Assembly (NCBI RefSeq): GCF_003258605.2
Contig: NZ_CP031264.1
Coordinates: 5,456,001-5,520,000 of the forward strand
DNA length: 64,000 nucleotides
Source: Peterkaempfera bronchialis
Lineage (GTDB): Bacteria > Actinomycetota > Actinomycetes > Streptomycetales > Streptomycetaceae
Reading direction: 5' to 3'
Both the position numbers and the translations under genes were made by a program. Under the pieces are notes generated by a model. It was given only the letters and a program-made list of their open reading frames with translations. It ran no database searches and was not told where the DNA came from. Of the stretch, positions 17,626 through 26,380 are shown piece by piece (position 1 is the first letter of the stretch; each line of letters begins with the position of its first letter).

Positions 17626-17736
17626 CGGCGCGCGGCCCCGCTCCCGCACCACCTGGCCCCCGCCCTCCCCGGTCCCCGCCGAGCCGCGCCCTCCCGCGCG
17701 CCCGGGGCCGACCAGCTCCCAGGAGTCCTCCCCGCC

Positions 17737-19335
<1,599 letters not shown>

Positions 19336-19381
19336 GACCGGCCCGGATCGTTCATCCGGCGCAGAAGAGCACTTATCCGGT

Positions 19382-19417
19382 GGCAACGGTTCCGCTCATT
19401 CGGGGGGAACCGTTGCC
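19382..19417 (+). terminator. Rho-independent-like terminator after ABC-F gene
   Basis: A perfect 12-bp stem (GGCAACGGTTCC / GGAACCGTTGCC) with a 12-nt loop lies 46 nt after the stop. It is followed by a T-rich stretch (TTATTTGCCTTCTGTTTT), the most AT-rich patch nearby. Confidence 0.85.
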
Positions 19418-19439
19418 ATCTGCCGTTATTTGCCTTCTG

Positions 19440-19453
19440 TTTTACTCGTAAAA
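19440..19453. promoter_or_regulatory. AT-rich palindrome TTTTAC-TC-GTAAAA
   Basis: A perfect 6-2-6 inverted repeat in an otherwise GC-rich genome, 23 nt after the terminator and about 200 nt before the HTH gene. It could be an operator or the tail of the terminator region. The 315-bp gap 19336-19650 otherwise holds only the terminator, this palindrome and the nested palindrome at 19543. Confidence 0.35.
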
Positions 19454-19542
19454 CCGCCTTGATCAGGTATTTCTTGGATGTGACCGGCGCTCTTCGGGGG
19501 CGTGCGGGTGAAGGCCGGGCGCCCTTGCGGCAGGCGGGTGCC

Positions 19543-19566
19543 ACCGGGAGTGCGCACTTTCCCGGT
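19543..19566. promoter_or_regulatory. Nested palindrome upstream of HTH gene
   Basis: AGTGCGCACT (19549-19558) is a perfect 10-bp palindrome held inside a second inverted repeat, ACCGGGA (19543-19549) and TCCCGGT (19560-19566). It lies 85 nt before the HTH gene start and could be an autoregulatory site or an RNA hairpin. Confidence 0.4.
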
Positions 19567-19650
19567 ATCGACCTTGCGGAATGGGTGGCCAGGATGCCCC
19601 CCATGGGTGATCATGGGAATCCGATCGAGCACTGCAACGAGGAGGCACGG

Positions 19651-19884
19651 GTGGCCGAGACTCTGAAAAAGGGCAGCCGGGTGACCGGTGTCGCACGTGA
19701 GAAGCTCGCGGCCGAGCTGAAGAAGAAGTATGACTCCGGGGCGAGCATTCGCGCCCTCGCGGAGGAGACCGGTCGCTCCTACGGCTTCGTGCACCGCATG
19801 CTCAGTGAGTCCGGAGTGACCCTTCGGGGCCGGGGCGGTGCCACGCGCGGCAAGGCCAAGACTGCGGCGGTCGCCGGTTCCTGA
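19651..19884 (+). CDS. Small helix-turn-helix DNA-binding protein
   Basis: A 77-residue basic protein, conserved in form across streptomycetes as I remember it. Residues 17-55 (EKLAAELKKKYDSGASIRALAEETGRSYGFVHRML) form a resolvase/MarR-like HTH, followed by a basic glycine-rich tail (RGRGGATRGK). GTG 19651 is preferred: GAGGAGG lies 6-12 nt upstream and the family starts at AETLKKG. Upstream in-frame ATGs would add an unrelated extension. Its target is unknown; it may be a nucleoid or developmental regulator. Flanking DNA is less GC-rich than the rest. Confidence 0.8.
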   Translation: MAETLKKGSRVTGVAREKLAAELKKKYDSGASIRALAEETGRSYGFVHRMLSESGVTLRGRGGATRGKAKTAAVAGS

Positions 19885-20080
19885 CCGGTCGCCGCACCGG
19901 CGGGTGGGCCCGGACCGACCGGGTGTGCCGCGCCGGGCCGTACCGAACCACAACGTATGTACCCGGAACCAGGCGACTCGGCGGCGGGGTAGCCGCCGGG
20001 TCCGGCCGCTGTGCGCGCCGGACCCGGGATGTGCCCCGGCCGCCGATTGTCGCGCCCCCGTGGTTACTCTTCGGTAGCAT

Positions 20081-20092
20081 CCCCGTACGGGG
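20081..20092. promoter_or_regulatory. Palindrome CCCCGTACGGGG next to a -10-like box
   Basis: A perfect 12-bp palindrome begins directly after TAGCAT (20075-20080), a plausible -10, so it would cover the transcription start of the enoyl-CoA hydratase gene whose GTG is 26 nt further on. That is a repressor-type position. The gap 19885-20117 shows nothing else. Confidence 0.4.
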
Positions 20093-20117
20093 ACCGCACG
20101 CGACCACGGAGGCTGCT

Positions 20118-20966
20118 GTGACCATGCCCGCCGACCGATCCGCCCCGACCGCCGCCTCGCAGCCGCCGGGTGGCCACGGCGCCGAGCCGGGGGAGTGGGA
20201 GCAGGCGGGCGTCCGCCTCGGCCTGGAGGGCGAGCTCGCCACCGTCACCCTCTGCCACCCGCAGCGGCGCAACGCCCAGACCCCGGCCATGTGGCGGGCG
20301 CTGGCCGCCGTCGGGCGCTCGCTGCCGGGCACGGTACGGGTCGTGGTGCTGCGCGCCGAGGGCGTCTCCTTCTCCGCCGGGCTGGACCGTGCCATGTTCA
20401 CCCCGGACGGCATCCCCGGGGAGCCCGGCTTCACCGCGCTGGCCCGGGCCGACGACGCCGCGCTGGACGCCGCCATCGCCGCCTACCAGGACGCCTTCAC
20501 CTGGTGGCGCCGCCCCGACCTGGTGACCGTCGCCGCCGTACAGGGCCACGCGGTGGGGGCCGGCTTCCAGCTCGCCCTCGCCTGCGACCTCCGGGTGGTC
20601 GCCGAGGACGCGCAGTTCGCCATGAAGGAGACCTCCCTGGGCCTGGTCCCCGACCTGGCCGGGACCAAGCCGCTCACCGCGCTGGTCGGCTACGCCCGGG
20701 CGCTGGAGATCTGCGCCACCGGCCGCTGGGTCCACGCCGACGAGGCCGTCCGCACCGGGCTGGCCAACCTCGCGGTGCCCGCCGCCGAGCTGGACGCCGC
20801 CGCCCGTGACCTGGCCGCCGCCCTGCTCGCCGCCCCCCGCGCCGCCGTCAATGAGACCAAGGCCCTCCTCCAGGGCGCCGCCGCCCGCACCTACGACGAC
20901 CAACGCGCCGCCGAACGCGCCGCCCAAGCCCGCCGCCTCCGCGACCTCTCCGGCCTCGGCGACTGA
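20118..20966 (+). CDS. Enoyl-CoA hydratase/isomerase (crotonase family)
   Basis: A 282-residue crotonase-fold protein. Residues 30-60 give the first strand pair (ATVTLCHPQRRNAQT), SFSAGLDRAMF replaces the usual AFCAGGDL oxyanion segment, and VQGHAVGAGFQLALACDLRV supplies the second oxyanion glycine. KETSLGLVPDLAGTKPL follows, with Asp at the position where hydratases carry a catalytic Glu. It probably acts on an acyl-CoA; the exact reaction is uncertain. GTG 20118 has GGAGG 5 nt upstream. The gene converges on the SDR gene with a 31-bp gap. Confidence 0.85.
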   Translation: MTMPADRSAPTAASQPPGGHGAEPGEWEQAGVRLGLEGELATVTLCHPQRRNAQTPAMWRALAAVGRSLPGTVRVVVLRAEGVSFSAGLDRAMFTPDGIPGEPGFTALARADDAALDAAIAAYQDAFTWWRRPDLVTVAAVQGHAVGAGFQLALACDLRVVAEDAQFAMKETSLGLVPDLAGTKPLTALVGYARALEICATGRWVHADEAVRTGLANLAVPAAELDAAARDLAAALLAAPRAAVNETKALLQGAAARTYDDQRAAERAAQARRLRDLSGLGD

Positions 20967-20997
20967 CCACAGACGGCGGCCCGGCGGGTGCCGACTG

Positions 20998-21759
20998 TCA
21001 GAGGCCGCGCAGGGCGCCGCCGTCCACCGGGACCATGGCCCCGGTCACGTAGGAGGCGGCCGGGGAGAGCAGGAAGGCGGCGACCCGGCCGAACTCCTCG
21101 GGGGTGCCGTAGCGCCGCAGGGGGATGGCGGCGGCGGCGCGTTCCCGGGTGGTGTGCGGGTCGCCGCTGAGCGCGTCCAGCGCCCGTACCCGGTCGGTGT
21201 CGATCCGGCCCGGGAGCAGCCCGACCACCCGGATGCCGCGCGGGCCCAGTTCGTCCGCCAGGCTCTTGGCGGCCATGGCCAGGCCGGGCCGCAGCCCGTT
21301 GGAGATGCCCAGGCCGCCGATCGGCTCCCGTACGGACGAGGAGAGCACAAAGCCGATCACCCCGCCCTCGCCCAGCGCTGCCGCCGCCGCCCGGGCCAGC
21401 CGCACCGCACCCAGGAAGACCGACTCGAAGGCGTCCCGCCAGTGGTCGTCCTCCATCGCCGTGACGGCACCCGCCGGCGGGCCGCCGACGCTGATCAGCA
21501 CCCCGTCCAGCCGCCCGAACCGGGCCTGGGCGGCGGCGATCAGCCGCTCGGGAGTGCTGCTGTCGGCATTGTCGGCCGCCACCCCGAGGGCCCTGGGCAG
21601 ACCGCCCAGTTCGGCGACGGCCTTGTCCACCGGCTCCTGCTCGCGCCCGGTCACCACGACCCGCGCGCCCTCCTCCACCAACCGGTGGGCGGTGGCCAGC
21701 CCCAGCCCTCGGGTGGAGCCGGTCACGATGAAGACTCTGTCCCGCAGTCCAAGATCCAT
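20998..21759 (-). CDS. SDR-family oxidoreductase
   Basis: A 253-residue short-chain dehydrogenase/reductase. The nucleotide-binding motif is TGSTRGLG, with VVVTGRE after the second strand pointing to NADP. The usual YxxxK is altered: the segment reads SSSVREPIGGLGISNGLRPGLAMAAKSLADE, so the catalytic Tyr is replaced while the Lys equivalent (AAK) remains. This is seen in divergent SDR members and leaves activity uncertain. ATG 21759 is supported by CACTAT 6 nt upstream, a leaderless-type -10. Confidence 0.82.
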   Translation of the reverse strand: MDLGLRDRVFIVTGSTRGLGLATAHRLVEEGARVVVTGREQEPVDKAVAELGGLPRALGVAADNADSSTPERLIAAAQARFGRLDGVLISVGGPPAGAVTAMEDDHWRDAFESVFLGAVRLARAAAAALGEGGVIGFVLSSSVREPIGGLGISNGLRPGLAMAAKSLADELGPRGIRVVGLLPGRIDTDRVRALDALSGDPHTTRERAAAAIPLRRYGTPEEFGRVAAFLLSPAASYVTGAMVPVDGGALRGL

Positions 21760-21880
21760 GGCCCCATAGTGCCTTCCGCACCCCGCCCAGCCCGCCCCGA
21801 CCCGGCCCCGGCGCGAACCCGATCCCCCGACCCGACCAGTGCCGCCGCCGACGGGGGCGGCCACCTGGGCAGATGTGTGA

Positions 21881-21912
21881 GGCCGTGCGGGAGGTCAGGT
21901 GCCCGCACGGCC
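21881..21912 (-). terminator. Terminator hairpin downstream of SURF1 gene
   Basis: GGCCGTGCGGG and CCCGCACGGCC form a perfect 11-bp stem with a 10-nt loop, extended by GTGTG/CACAC outside a small bulge. It lies about 95 nt beyond the SURF1 stop and upstream of the SDR promoter. Confidence 0.7.
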
Positions 21913-22007
21913 CCACACCGGTCTTTACCCCTCCACGCCGCCGCTACCCCCGCCATCGGAAGTCGGCCCCGCCGCTCCTCCCGGGCAGCGCCGGTCCGGC
22001 CCCCGGG

Positions 22008-22838
22008 CTACTGCCCGGCCACCGCCGCCGGGGCGGGGGAGGGCTCCGGCTCGCCGCCTGCCGCCTCGGCCTGCTCGGCCGTACGCTGCGCCCTCAGGTC
22101 CTTGGCCTCGCGCCGTACCAGCACCACCCAGCCGACCGGCACCATCGCGGTGAAGAGCCACCACTGCACGGCGTAGGCCATATGGGGGCCGATGTCCGAG
22201 TGGTCGGGCTGCGGCAGCTGCTGGGCGTGGACCCGGGGCTCGGGTGCGGTGGAGGCCAGCTCGATATAGCCGCCGAGCACCGGCCCGCTCAGCCGGTCGG
22301 CCTGCTGCCCGCTGTTGATCAGCATGTACTGCCGGTCCGGCAGCCCGCCCCGCTCGCGGATTCCGCTGCTGCGCGAGGTCTCGTCGGCGCGCAGCCGTCC
22401 GGTCACGGTGACCTCGCCGCTCGGCGCCGCCGGTACCTTCGGGTAGGCGGTGGCGTCGTCGCCGGAGTCCACCCAGCCCCGGTTGACCAGCACCGTGTCC
22501 CCGTCGTCGGTGACCAGCGGGGTGATCACGAAGTAGCCGATCCGGTCGCCCCCGGAGTCGGTGCGCTGCCGCACCACGAACTCATGCGCCGGGTCGTAGT
22601 GCCCGGAGGCGCTGACGGTCCGCCAGGTGAGGTCGCCGGGGACCTGGAACCCGGGGCTGGTCAGCGACCCGATCGGTACCGGCTTCGCCGCCAGGTTGTC
22701 GGCGATCAGGGTGTTGCGGGCCACCCTGGCCTCATGGCGGTGCAACTGCCAGAAGCCCAGCCGGATCATCACGGGCACCAGCAGCAGCGCCAGCAGCGTC
22801 GTGATCACCCAGCGCCGGGAGAGCAGAAATCGGTACAC
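22008..22838 (-). CDS. SURF1-family cytochrome oxidase biogenesis protein
   Basis: A 276-residue protein with the SURF1 plan: an N-terminal helix (residues 8-30, WVITTLLALLLVPVMIRLGFWQLHR), an extracytoplasmic domain containing VLVNRGWV and the conserved glycine/proline strands, and a C-terminal helix near AVQWWLFTAMVPVGWVVLV. SURF1 helps assemble haem-copper oxidases. No oxidase genes are adjacent. GTG start supported by TACCGT 6 nt upstream. The tail is Glu/Pro/Ala-rich. Confidence 0.9.
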   Translation of the reverse strand: MYRFLLSRRWVITTLLALLLVPVMIRLGFWQLHRHEARVARNTLIADNLAAKPVPIGSLTSPGFQVPGDLTWRTVSASGHYDPAHEFVVRQRTDSGGDRIGYFVITPLVTDDGDTVLVNRGWVDSGDDATAYPKVPAAPSGEVTVTGRLRADETSRSSGIRERGGLPDRQYMLINSGQQADRLSGPVLGGYIELASTAPEPRVHAQQLPQPDHSDIGPHMAYAVQWWLFTAMVPVGWVVLVRREAKDLRAQRTAEQAEAAGGEPEPSPAPAAVAGQ

Positions 22839-22930
22839 ACCGGAACGGTACCGCTGCGATCGGGGATCACCCGCGCCGGGGGGCGCCCCGGCCGCTCGGG
22901 CCGCTCAGGCGGCTCAAGCCGCCGGCGGGG

Positions 22931-23968
22931 TCAGCGCGGCGGCCCGCCCGGGTGCGGCACGGAGGTGTGCGGCGCCACGTCGCGCAGCAGCTGCAGAAAC
23001 GCCTGCTCGTCCATGGTCGGGGTGCCCACCTCCCGGGCCCGCCGCGCCTTGCCGGACCAGCTGCCGGGCTCATTGGTGACCAGCAGGCTGGTGAGCCGGC
23101 TCACCGACGAGGCGATATGCAGCCCGGCCTCGATCGCGCGATCCTCCAGCAGCTCCCGGTCGGTCGCGGTGTCGCCGGTGAACGCCACCCGCATGCCCTG
23201 GACCAGCGGGCCGCCCTGCTGCCACCGCCCCGGGTTGGGGTAGGGGCAGGTCGGCCGCCTGCGCGAGGGACGGTACGACCCCCAGGAGGAGGAGCCGCTC
23301 CGGGCGCCGGGCAGCGACGGCCGGGGGTCGGCCGACTCGACCGGCGGTACACAGGCGGTCAGCGGCAGTGCCAGACCGGCCGCCGCCGCCAGGCGCAGGC
23401 TGGGCCGGAATGCCTCGGCCAGCACCCGGGCGTCGTCCAGCGCATGGTGGGCCCGCTGCTGCTCCACCCCGAAGTGCGCGGCCAGCGACTCCAGCTTGTG
23501 GTTGGGCAGCGGGAGGCGCAGGTCCCGGGAGAGCACGATGGTGCAGAGCCGCTGCTCGACGGGGGCGGCGCCGCCCATCCGCAGGAACTCATGGGCGATC
23601 ATGTTCCAGTCGAAGAGCGCATTGTGGGCGACCAGCACCCGCCCGGCCAGCCGCGCCGCCAGCTCCTCCGCCACCTCGGGGAAGGTGGGGGCGCCGTCGA
23701 GCATCTCGCTGGTGAGGCCGTGGATCCACACCGGGCCCGGGTCCCGCTGGGGGTTGACGGGGCTGTACCAGTGGTCGACCACCTCGCCGCGCCCGTCCAG
23801 CCGGTACACGGCGGCTGACACGATGCGGTCGCTGCGGCCCAGTCCGGTGGTCTCCACGTCGACCACCGCATACCCCTCGGGGTATGCGGTGGGCCAGGTG
23901 GGCGGCGGCGGGCAGGCGAAGGGGGCGGACCACTGGGCCTCCCCCTCCGGAGGCTGGAGCGCGTGCAT
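22931..23968 (-). CDS. DEDDh 3'-5' exonuclease with C-terminal BRCT domain
   Basis: A 345-residue two-domain protein. Residues 30-205 form an RNase-T/PolIII-epsilon exonuclease with VVDVETTG (Asp, Glu), LVAHNALFDWNM (Asp) and AHHALDDARV (His, Asp), so the DEDDh set is complete. A Ser/Arg/Pro-rich linker leads to a BRCT domain (about residues 265-335) starting at GMRVAFTGDTATDRE and including SWSGKARRARE. This resembles actinobacterial DNA-repair exonucleases. A TATGGT box lies 8 nt before the ATG. Confidence 0.88.
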   Translation of the reverse strand: MHALQPPEGEAQWSAPFACPPPPTWPTAYPEGYAVVDVETTGLGRSDRIVSAAVYRLDGRGEVVDHWYSPVNPQRDPGPVWIHGLTSEMLDGAPTFPEVAEELAARLAGRVLVAHNALFDWNMIAHEFLRMGGAAPVEQRLCTIVLSRDLRLPLPNHKLESLAAHFGVEQQRAHHALDDARVLAEAFRPSLRLAAAAGLALPLTACVPPVESADPRPSLPGARSGSSSWGSYRPSRRRPTCPYPNPGRWQQGGPLVQGMRVAFTGDTATDRELLEDRAIEAGLHIASSVSRLTSLLVTNEPGSWSGKARRAREVGTPTMDEQAFLQLLRDVAPHTSVPHPGGPPR

Positions 23969-24197
23969 GATGGATCACCATAAGGGCAACCGCCGACAGT
24001 GACGGATCGATCACCGTCATCCGGCCCCCGGAGTCCGGCCCGCGCCCCGCCCTGCGGTCAACGTCCGGCCTCGGCCATCACCCGTCCGGTCCGCATGCGT
24101 CTCCGCAGGTCACCTTGGACTCTGTCGGGGCCCTGTCACGTTCTGGTTTGCGGCCCTATCATGCGGCGGATGTACAAAGAAGCGTAAAGAAGTGGCG

Positions 24198-24225
24198 CAC
24201 GTCACGTCATGTGACGCCACGTCAC
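24198..24225. promoter_or_regulatory. Triple CGTCAC half-site array upstream of acetate uptake operon
   Basis: CGTCAC (24200-24205), GTGACG (24211-24216) and CGTCAC (24220-24225) alternate in orientation with spacers of 5 and 3 nt, giving two overlapping perfect inverted repeats; CACGTCAC is repeated at 24198 and 24218. It lies about 75-100 nt before the DUF485 start. Half-sites of the GTGA/TCAC kind are used by Crp-type regulators, but the spacing here is not the standard one. The rest of the 330-bp gap 23969-24298 shows nothing definite. Confidence 0.5.
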
Positions 24226-24298
24226 TTCGCTGCTTCGCCATGCCCTCTCATGAACGGTCAGCACGCCGCGCGCATCCCGACGACGCAGGAGAGACCGA

Positions 24299-24667
24299 GT
24301 GGACACCACACCGCAGCCCGACGCTCCACCCGCACCGGCAGGACCCGACCCTCAGCAGCTCCAACGCATCGCTGACGGCGAGGAGTTCCACGGACTGCGT
24401 CGCGCCTTCCGGGGCTTCGCCTTCCCGCTCACGGTGGGCTTCATCGCCTGGTACCTGCTCTATGTGCTGCTCTCCAACTACGCCGGCGGCTTCATGGGCA
24501 CCACCGTGGTCGGCCACATCAATGTCGCCCTGGTGATGGGCCTGCTCCAGTTCGCCACCACCTTTGCCATCGCCTGGCTCTACTCCCGCCACGCGGCCCG
24601 CCGACTGGACCCGCCCGCCGCCGCGATCCGCGAGCGCTTCTCCGCCTCCCAGGAGGGTGTCGAATGA
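24299..24667 (+). CDS. DUF485 membrane protein, ActP partner
   Basis: A 122-residue protein with a Pro-rich cytoplasmic N-terminus and two transmembrane helices (about residues 42-62 and 77-98) separated by a short loop. This matches DUF485 (YjcH-like) proteins that precede actP in acetate-uptake operons. GTG 24299 has AGGAGAG upstream. It overlaps actP by 4 nt (ATGA). Its role is thought to be accessory to the symporter, not established. Confidence 0.88.
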   Translation: MDTTPQPDAPPAPAGPDPQQLQRIADGEEFHGLRRAFRGFAFPLTVGFIAWYLLYVLLSNYAGGFMGTTVVGHINVALVMGLLQFATTFAIAWLYSRHAARRLDPPAAAIRERFSASQEGVE

Positions 24668-26283
24668 CCGCCTCGGTCCTGCTCTCCGCCGGCGCCACCG
24701 AGCACCGCACCCTGACCATTACCCTTTTCACCATCTTTGTACTGATTACCCTGGGCATCACCATCTGGGCCGGCCGCCAGACCAAGGACGCCACCGACTT
24801 CTACGCCGGCGGACGCTCCTTCACCGGCTTCCAGAACGGCCTCGCCATCTCCGGCGACTACATGTCCGCCGCGTCCTTCCTCGGTATCGCCGGCGCCATC
24901 GCCCTCTTCGGCTACGACGGCTTCCTCTACTCCATCGGCTTCCTGGTCGCCTGGCTGGTCGCCCTGCTGCTGGTCGCCGAACCCCTGCGCAACTCCGGCC
25001 GCTACACCATGGCCGACGTCCTGGCCTTCCGGATGCGCCAGCGCCCGGTCCGCACCGCGGCGGGCATCTCCACCATTGTGGTGTCGATCTTCTACCTGCT
25101 GGCCCAGATGGTCGGCGCCGGCTCCCTGGTGGCCCTGCTGCTCGGCGTCACCGGCGACGCCCCCAAGCAGTGGACCATCGTCGGGGTCGGCGCGCTGATG
25201 GTGCTCTATGTCGCCATCGGCGGGATGAAGGGCACCACCTGGGTGCAGATCGTCAAGGCGGTGCTGCTGATCGCCGGCACCCTGCTGATCACGATCCTGG
25301 TGCTGGCCAAGTACCACTTCAACCCGTCGTCGCTGCTCGGCGCCGCCTCCGAGGCCAGCGGCAAGGGCGCGGCCTTCCTGGAACCAGGGCTCAAGTACGG
25401 ACTGACCGGGACCACCAAACTCGACTTCCTCAGCCTGGCCGTCGCCCTGGTGCTGGGCACCGCCGGACTGCCGCACATCCTGGTCCGCTTCTACACCGTC
25501 CCCACCGCGCACGCCGCCCGCAAGTCGGTGATCTGGGCCATCGGCATCATCGGCGCCTTCTATCTGATGACCCTCGCCCTGGGCTTCGGCGCCGCCGCCC
25601 TGGTCGGCCCGGACGCCATCAAGGCGTCCAACGCGGCGGGCAACACCGCCGCCCCGCAGCTCGCCGAGGCGGTCGGCGGCGGAGCCGGGTCCACCGGGGG
25701 CGCGATCCTGCTCGCGGTGATCTCGGCGGTGGCCTTCGCCACCATCCTGGCCGTGGTCGCCGGACTCACCCTGGCCTCCTCCGCCTCCTTCGCCCATGAC
25801 CTGTGGGCCAATGTGATCCGGCGCGGCAAGGCGGGGGAGCGGGAGGAGGTCTCCACGGCCAAGATCGCCGCCGTGGTGATCGGCGCCATCGCCATCCTGC
25901 TCTCCCTCTTCGCGGACAAGCTCAACGCAGCGGCCCTGGTCGCCCTGGCCTTCGCGGTGGCAGCCTCCGCCAACCTGCCGACGCTGCTCTACAGCCTCTT
26001 CTGGAAGCGGTTCACCACCACCGGAGCCGTCTGCTCCATCTACGGCGGCCTGGCCACCTCGGTGCTGCTGGTGGTCTTCTCCCCGGTGGTCTCCGGCAAG
26101 CCCACCTCGCTGGTCCCGGGCTCCGACTTCGCCTGGTTCCCGCTGGAGAACCCCGGACTGGTCTCCATCCCCATCGGCTTCCTGCTCGGCTGGATCGGCA
26201 CCCTGCTCTCCAAGGAGACCGCCGACCCCGCCAAGTACGCCGAACTGGAGGTGCGCTCGCTGACCGGCCTCGGGGCCCACTGA
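24664..26283 (+). CDS. actP: Cation/acetate symporter (SSS family)
   Basis: A 539-residue sodium:solute symporter with about 13 helices. Family features include GGRSFTGFQNGLAISGDYMSAASFLG near residues 40-65, MVGAGSLVALLLG, TAGLPHILVRFYTVP and TSLVPGSDFAWFPLENPGLVSIP. It takes up acetate and other short monocarboxylates. The first helix is encoded by an unusually AT-rich run of codons (24712-24756, with ATT, CTT, TTT, GTA), unlike the rest of the gene. It is translationally coupled to the DUF485 gene. A long inverted repeat follows the stop and reaches into moaA. Confidence 0.9.
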   Translation: MTASVLLSAGATEHRTLTITLFTIFVLITLGITIWAGRQTKDATDFYAGGRSFTGFQNGLAISGDYMSAASFLGIAGAIALFGYDGFLYSIGFLVAWLVALLLVAEPLRNSGRYTMADVLAFRMRQRPVRTAAGISTIVVSIFYLLAQMVGAGSLVALLLGVTGDAPKQWTIVGVGALMVLYVAIGGMKGTTWVQIVKAVLLIAGTLLITILVLAKYHFNPSSLLGAASEASGKGAAFLEPGLKYGLTGTTKLDFLSLAVALVLGTAGLPHILVRFYTVPTAHAARKSVIWAIGIIGAFYLMTLALGFGAAALVGPDAIKASNAAGNTAAPQLAEAVGGGAGSTGGAILLAVISAVAFATILAVVAGLTLASSASFAHDLWANVIRRGKAGEREEVSTAKIAAVVIGAIAILLSLFADKLNAAALVALAFAVAASANLPTLLYSLFWKRFTTTGAVCSIYGGLATSVLLVVFSPVVSGKPTSLVPGSDFAWFPLENPGLVSIPIGFLLGWIGTLLSKETADPAKYAELEVRSLTGLGAH

Positions 26284-26310
26284 GCCGGGTCCACCGCACC
26301 GGGCAGGTCA

Positions 26311-26380
26311 TACGGCGGCCACCTCCGCTGTTCGACCCAGCGATTAAGCTGGGCCGAGGAATGAGGAGGTGGCCGCCGTA
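26311..26380 (+). promoter_or_regulatory. Long hairpin enclosing the moaA ribosome-binding site and start
   Basis: TACGGCGGCCACCTCC (26311-26326) and GGAGGTGGCCGCCGTA (26365-26380) are perfect 16-bp complements. The 3' arm contains GAGGAGG, the GTG start at 26369 and the first codons of moaA. An inner stem, CCCAGC-GATTAA-GCTGGG (26336-26353), sits in the loop. In RNA this would hide the start of moaA, so a riboregulator, or a terminator for actP, are the two readings. Confidence 0.7.
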
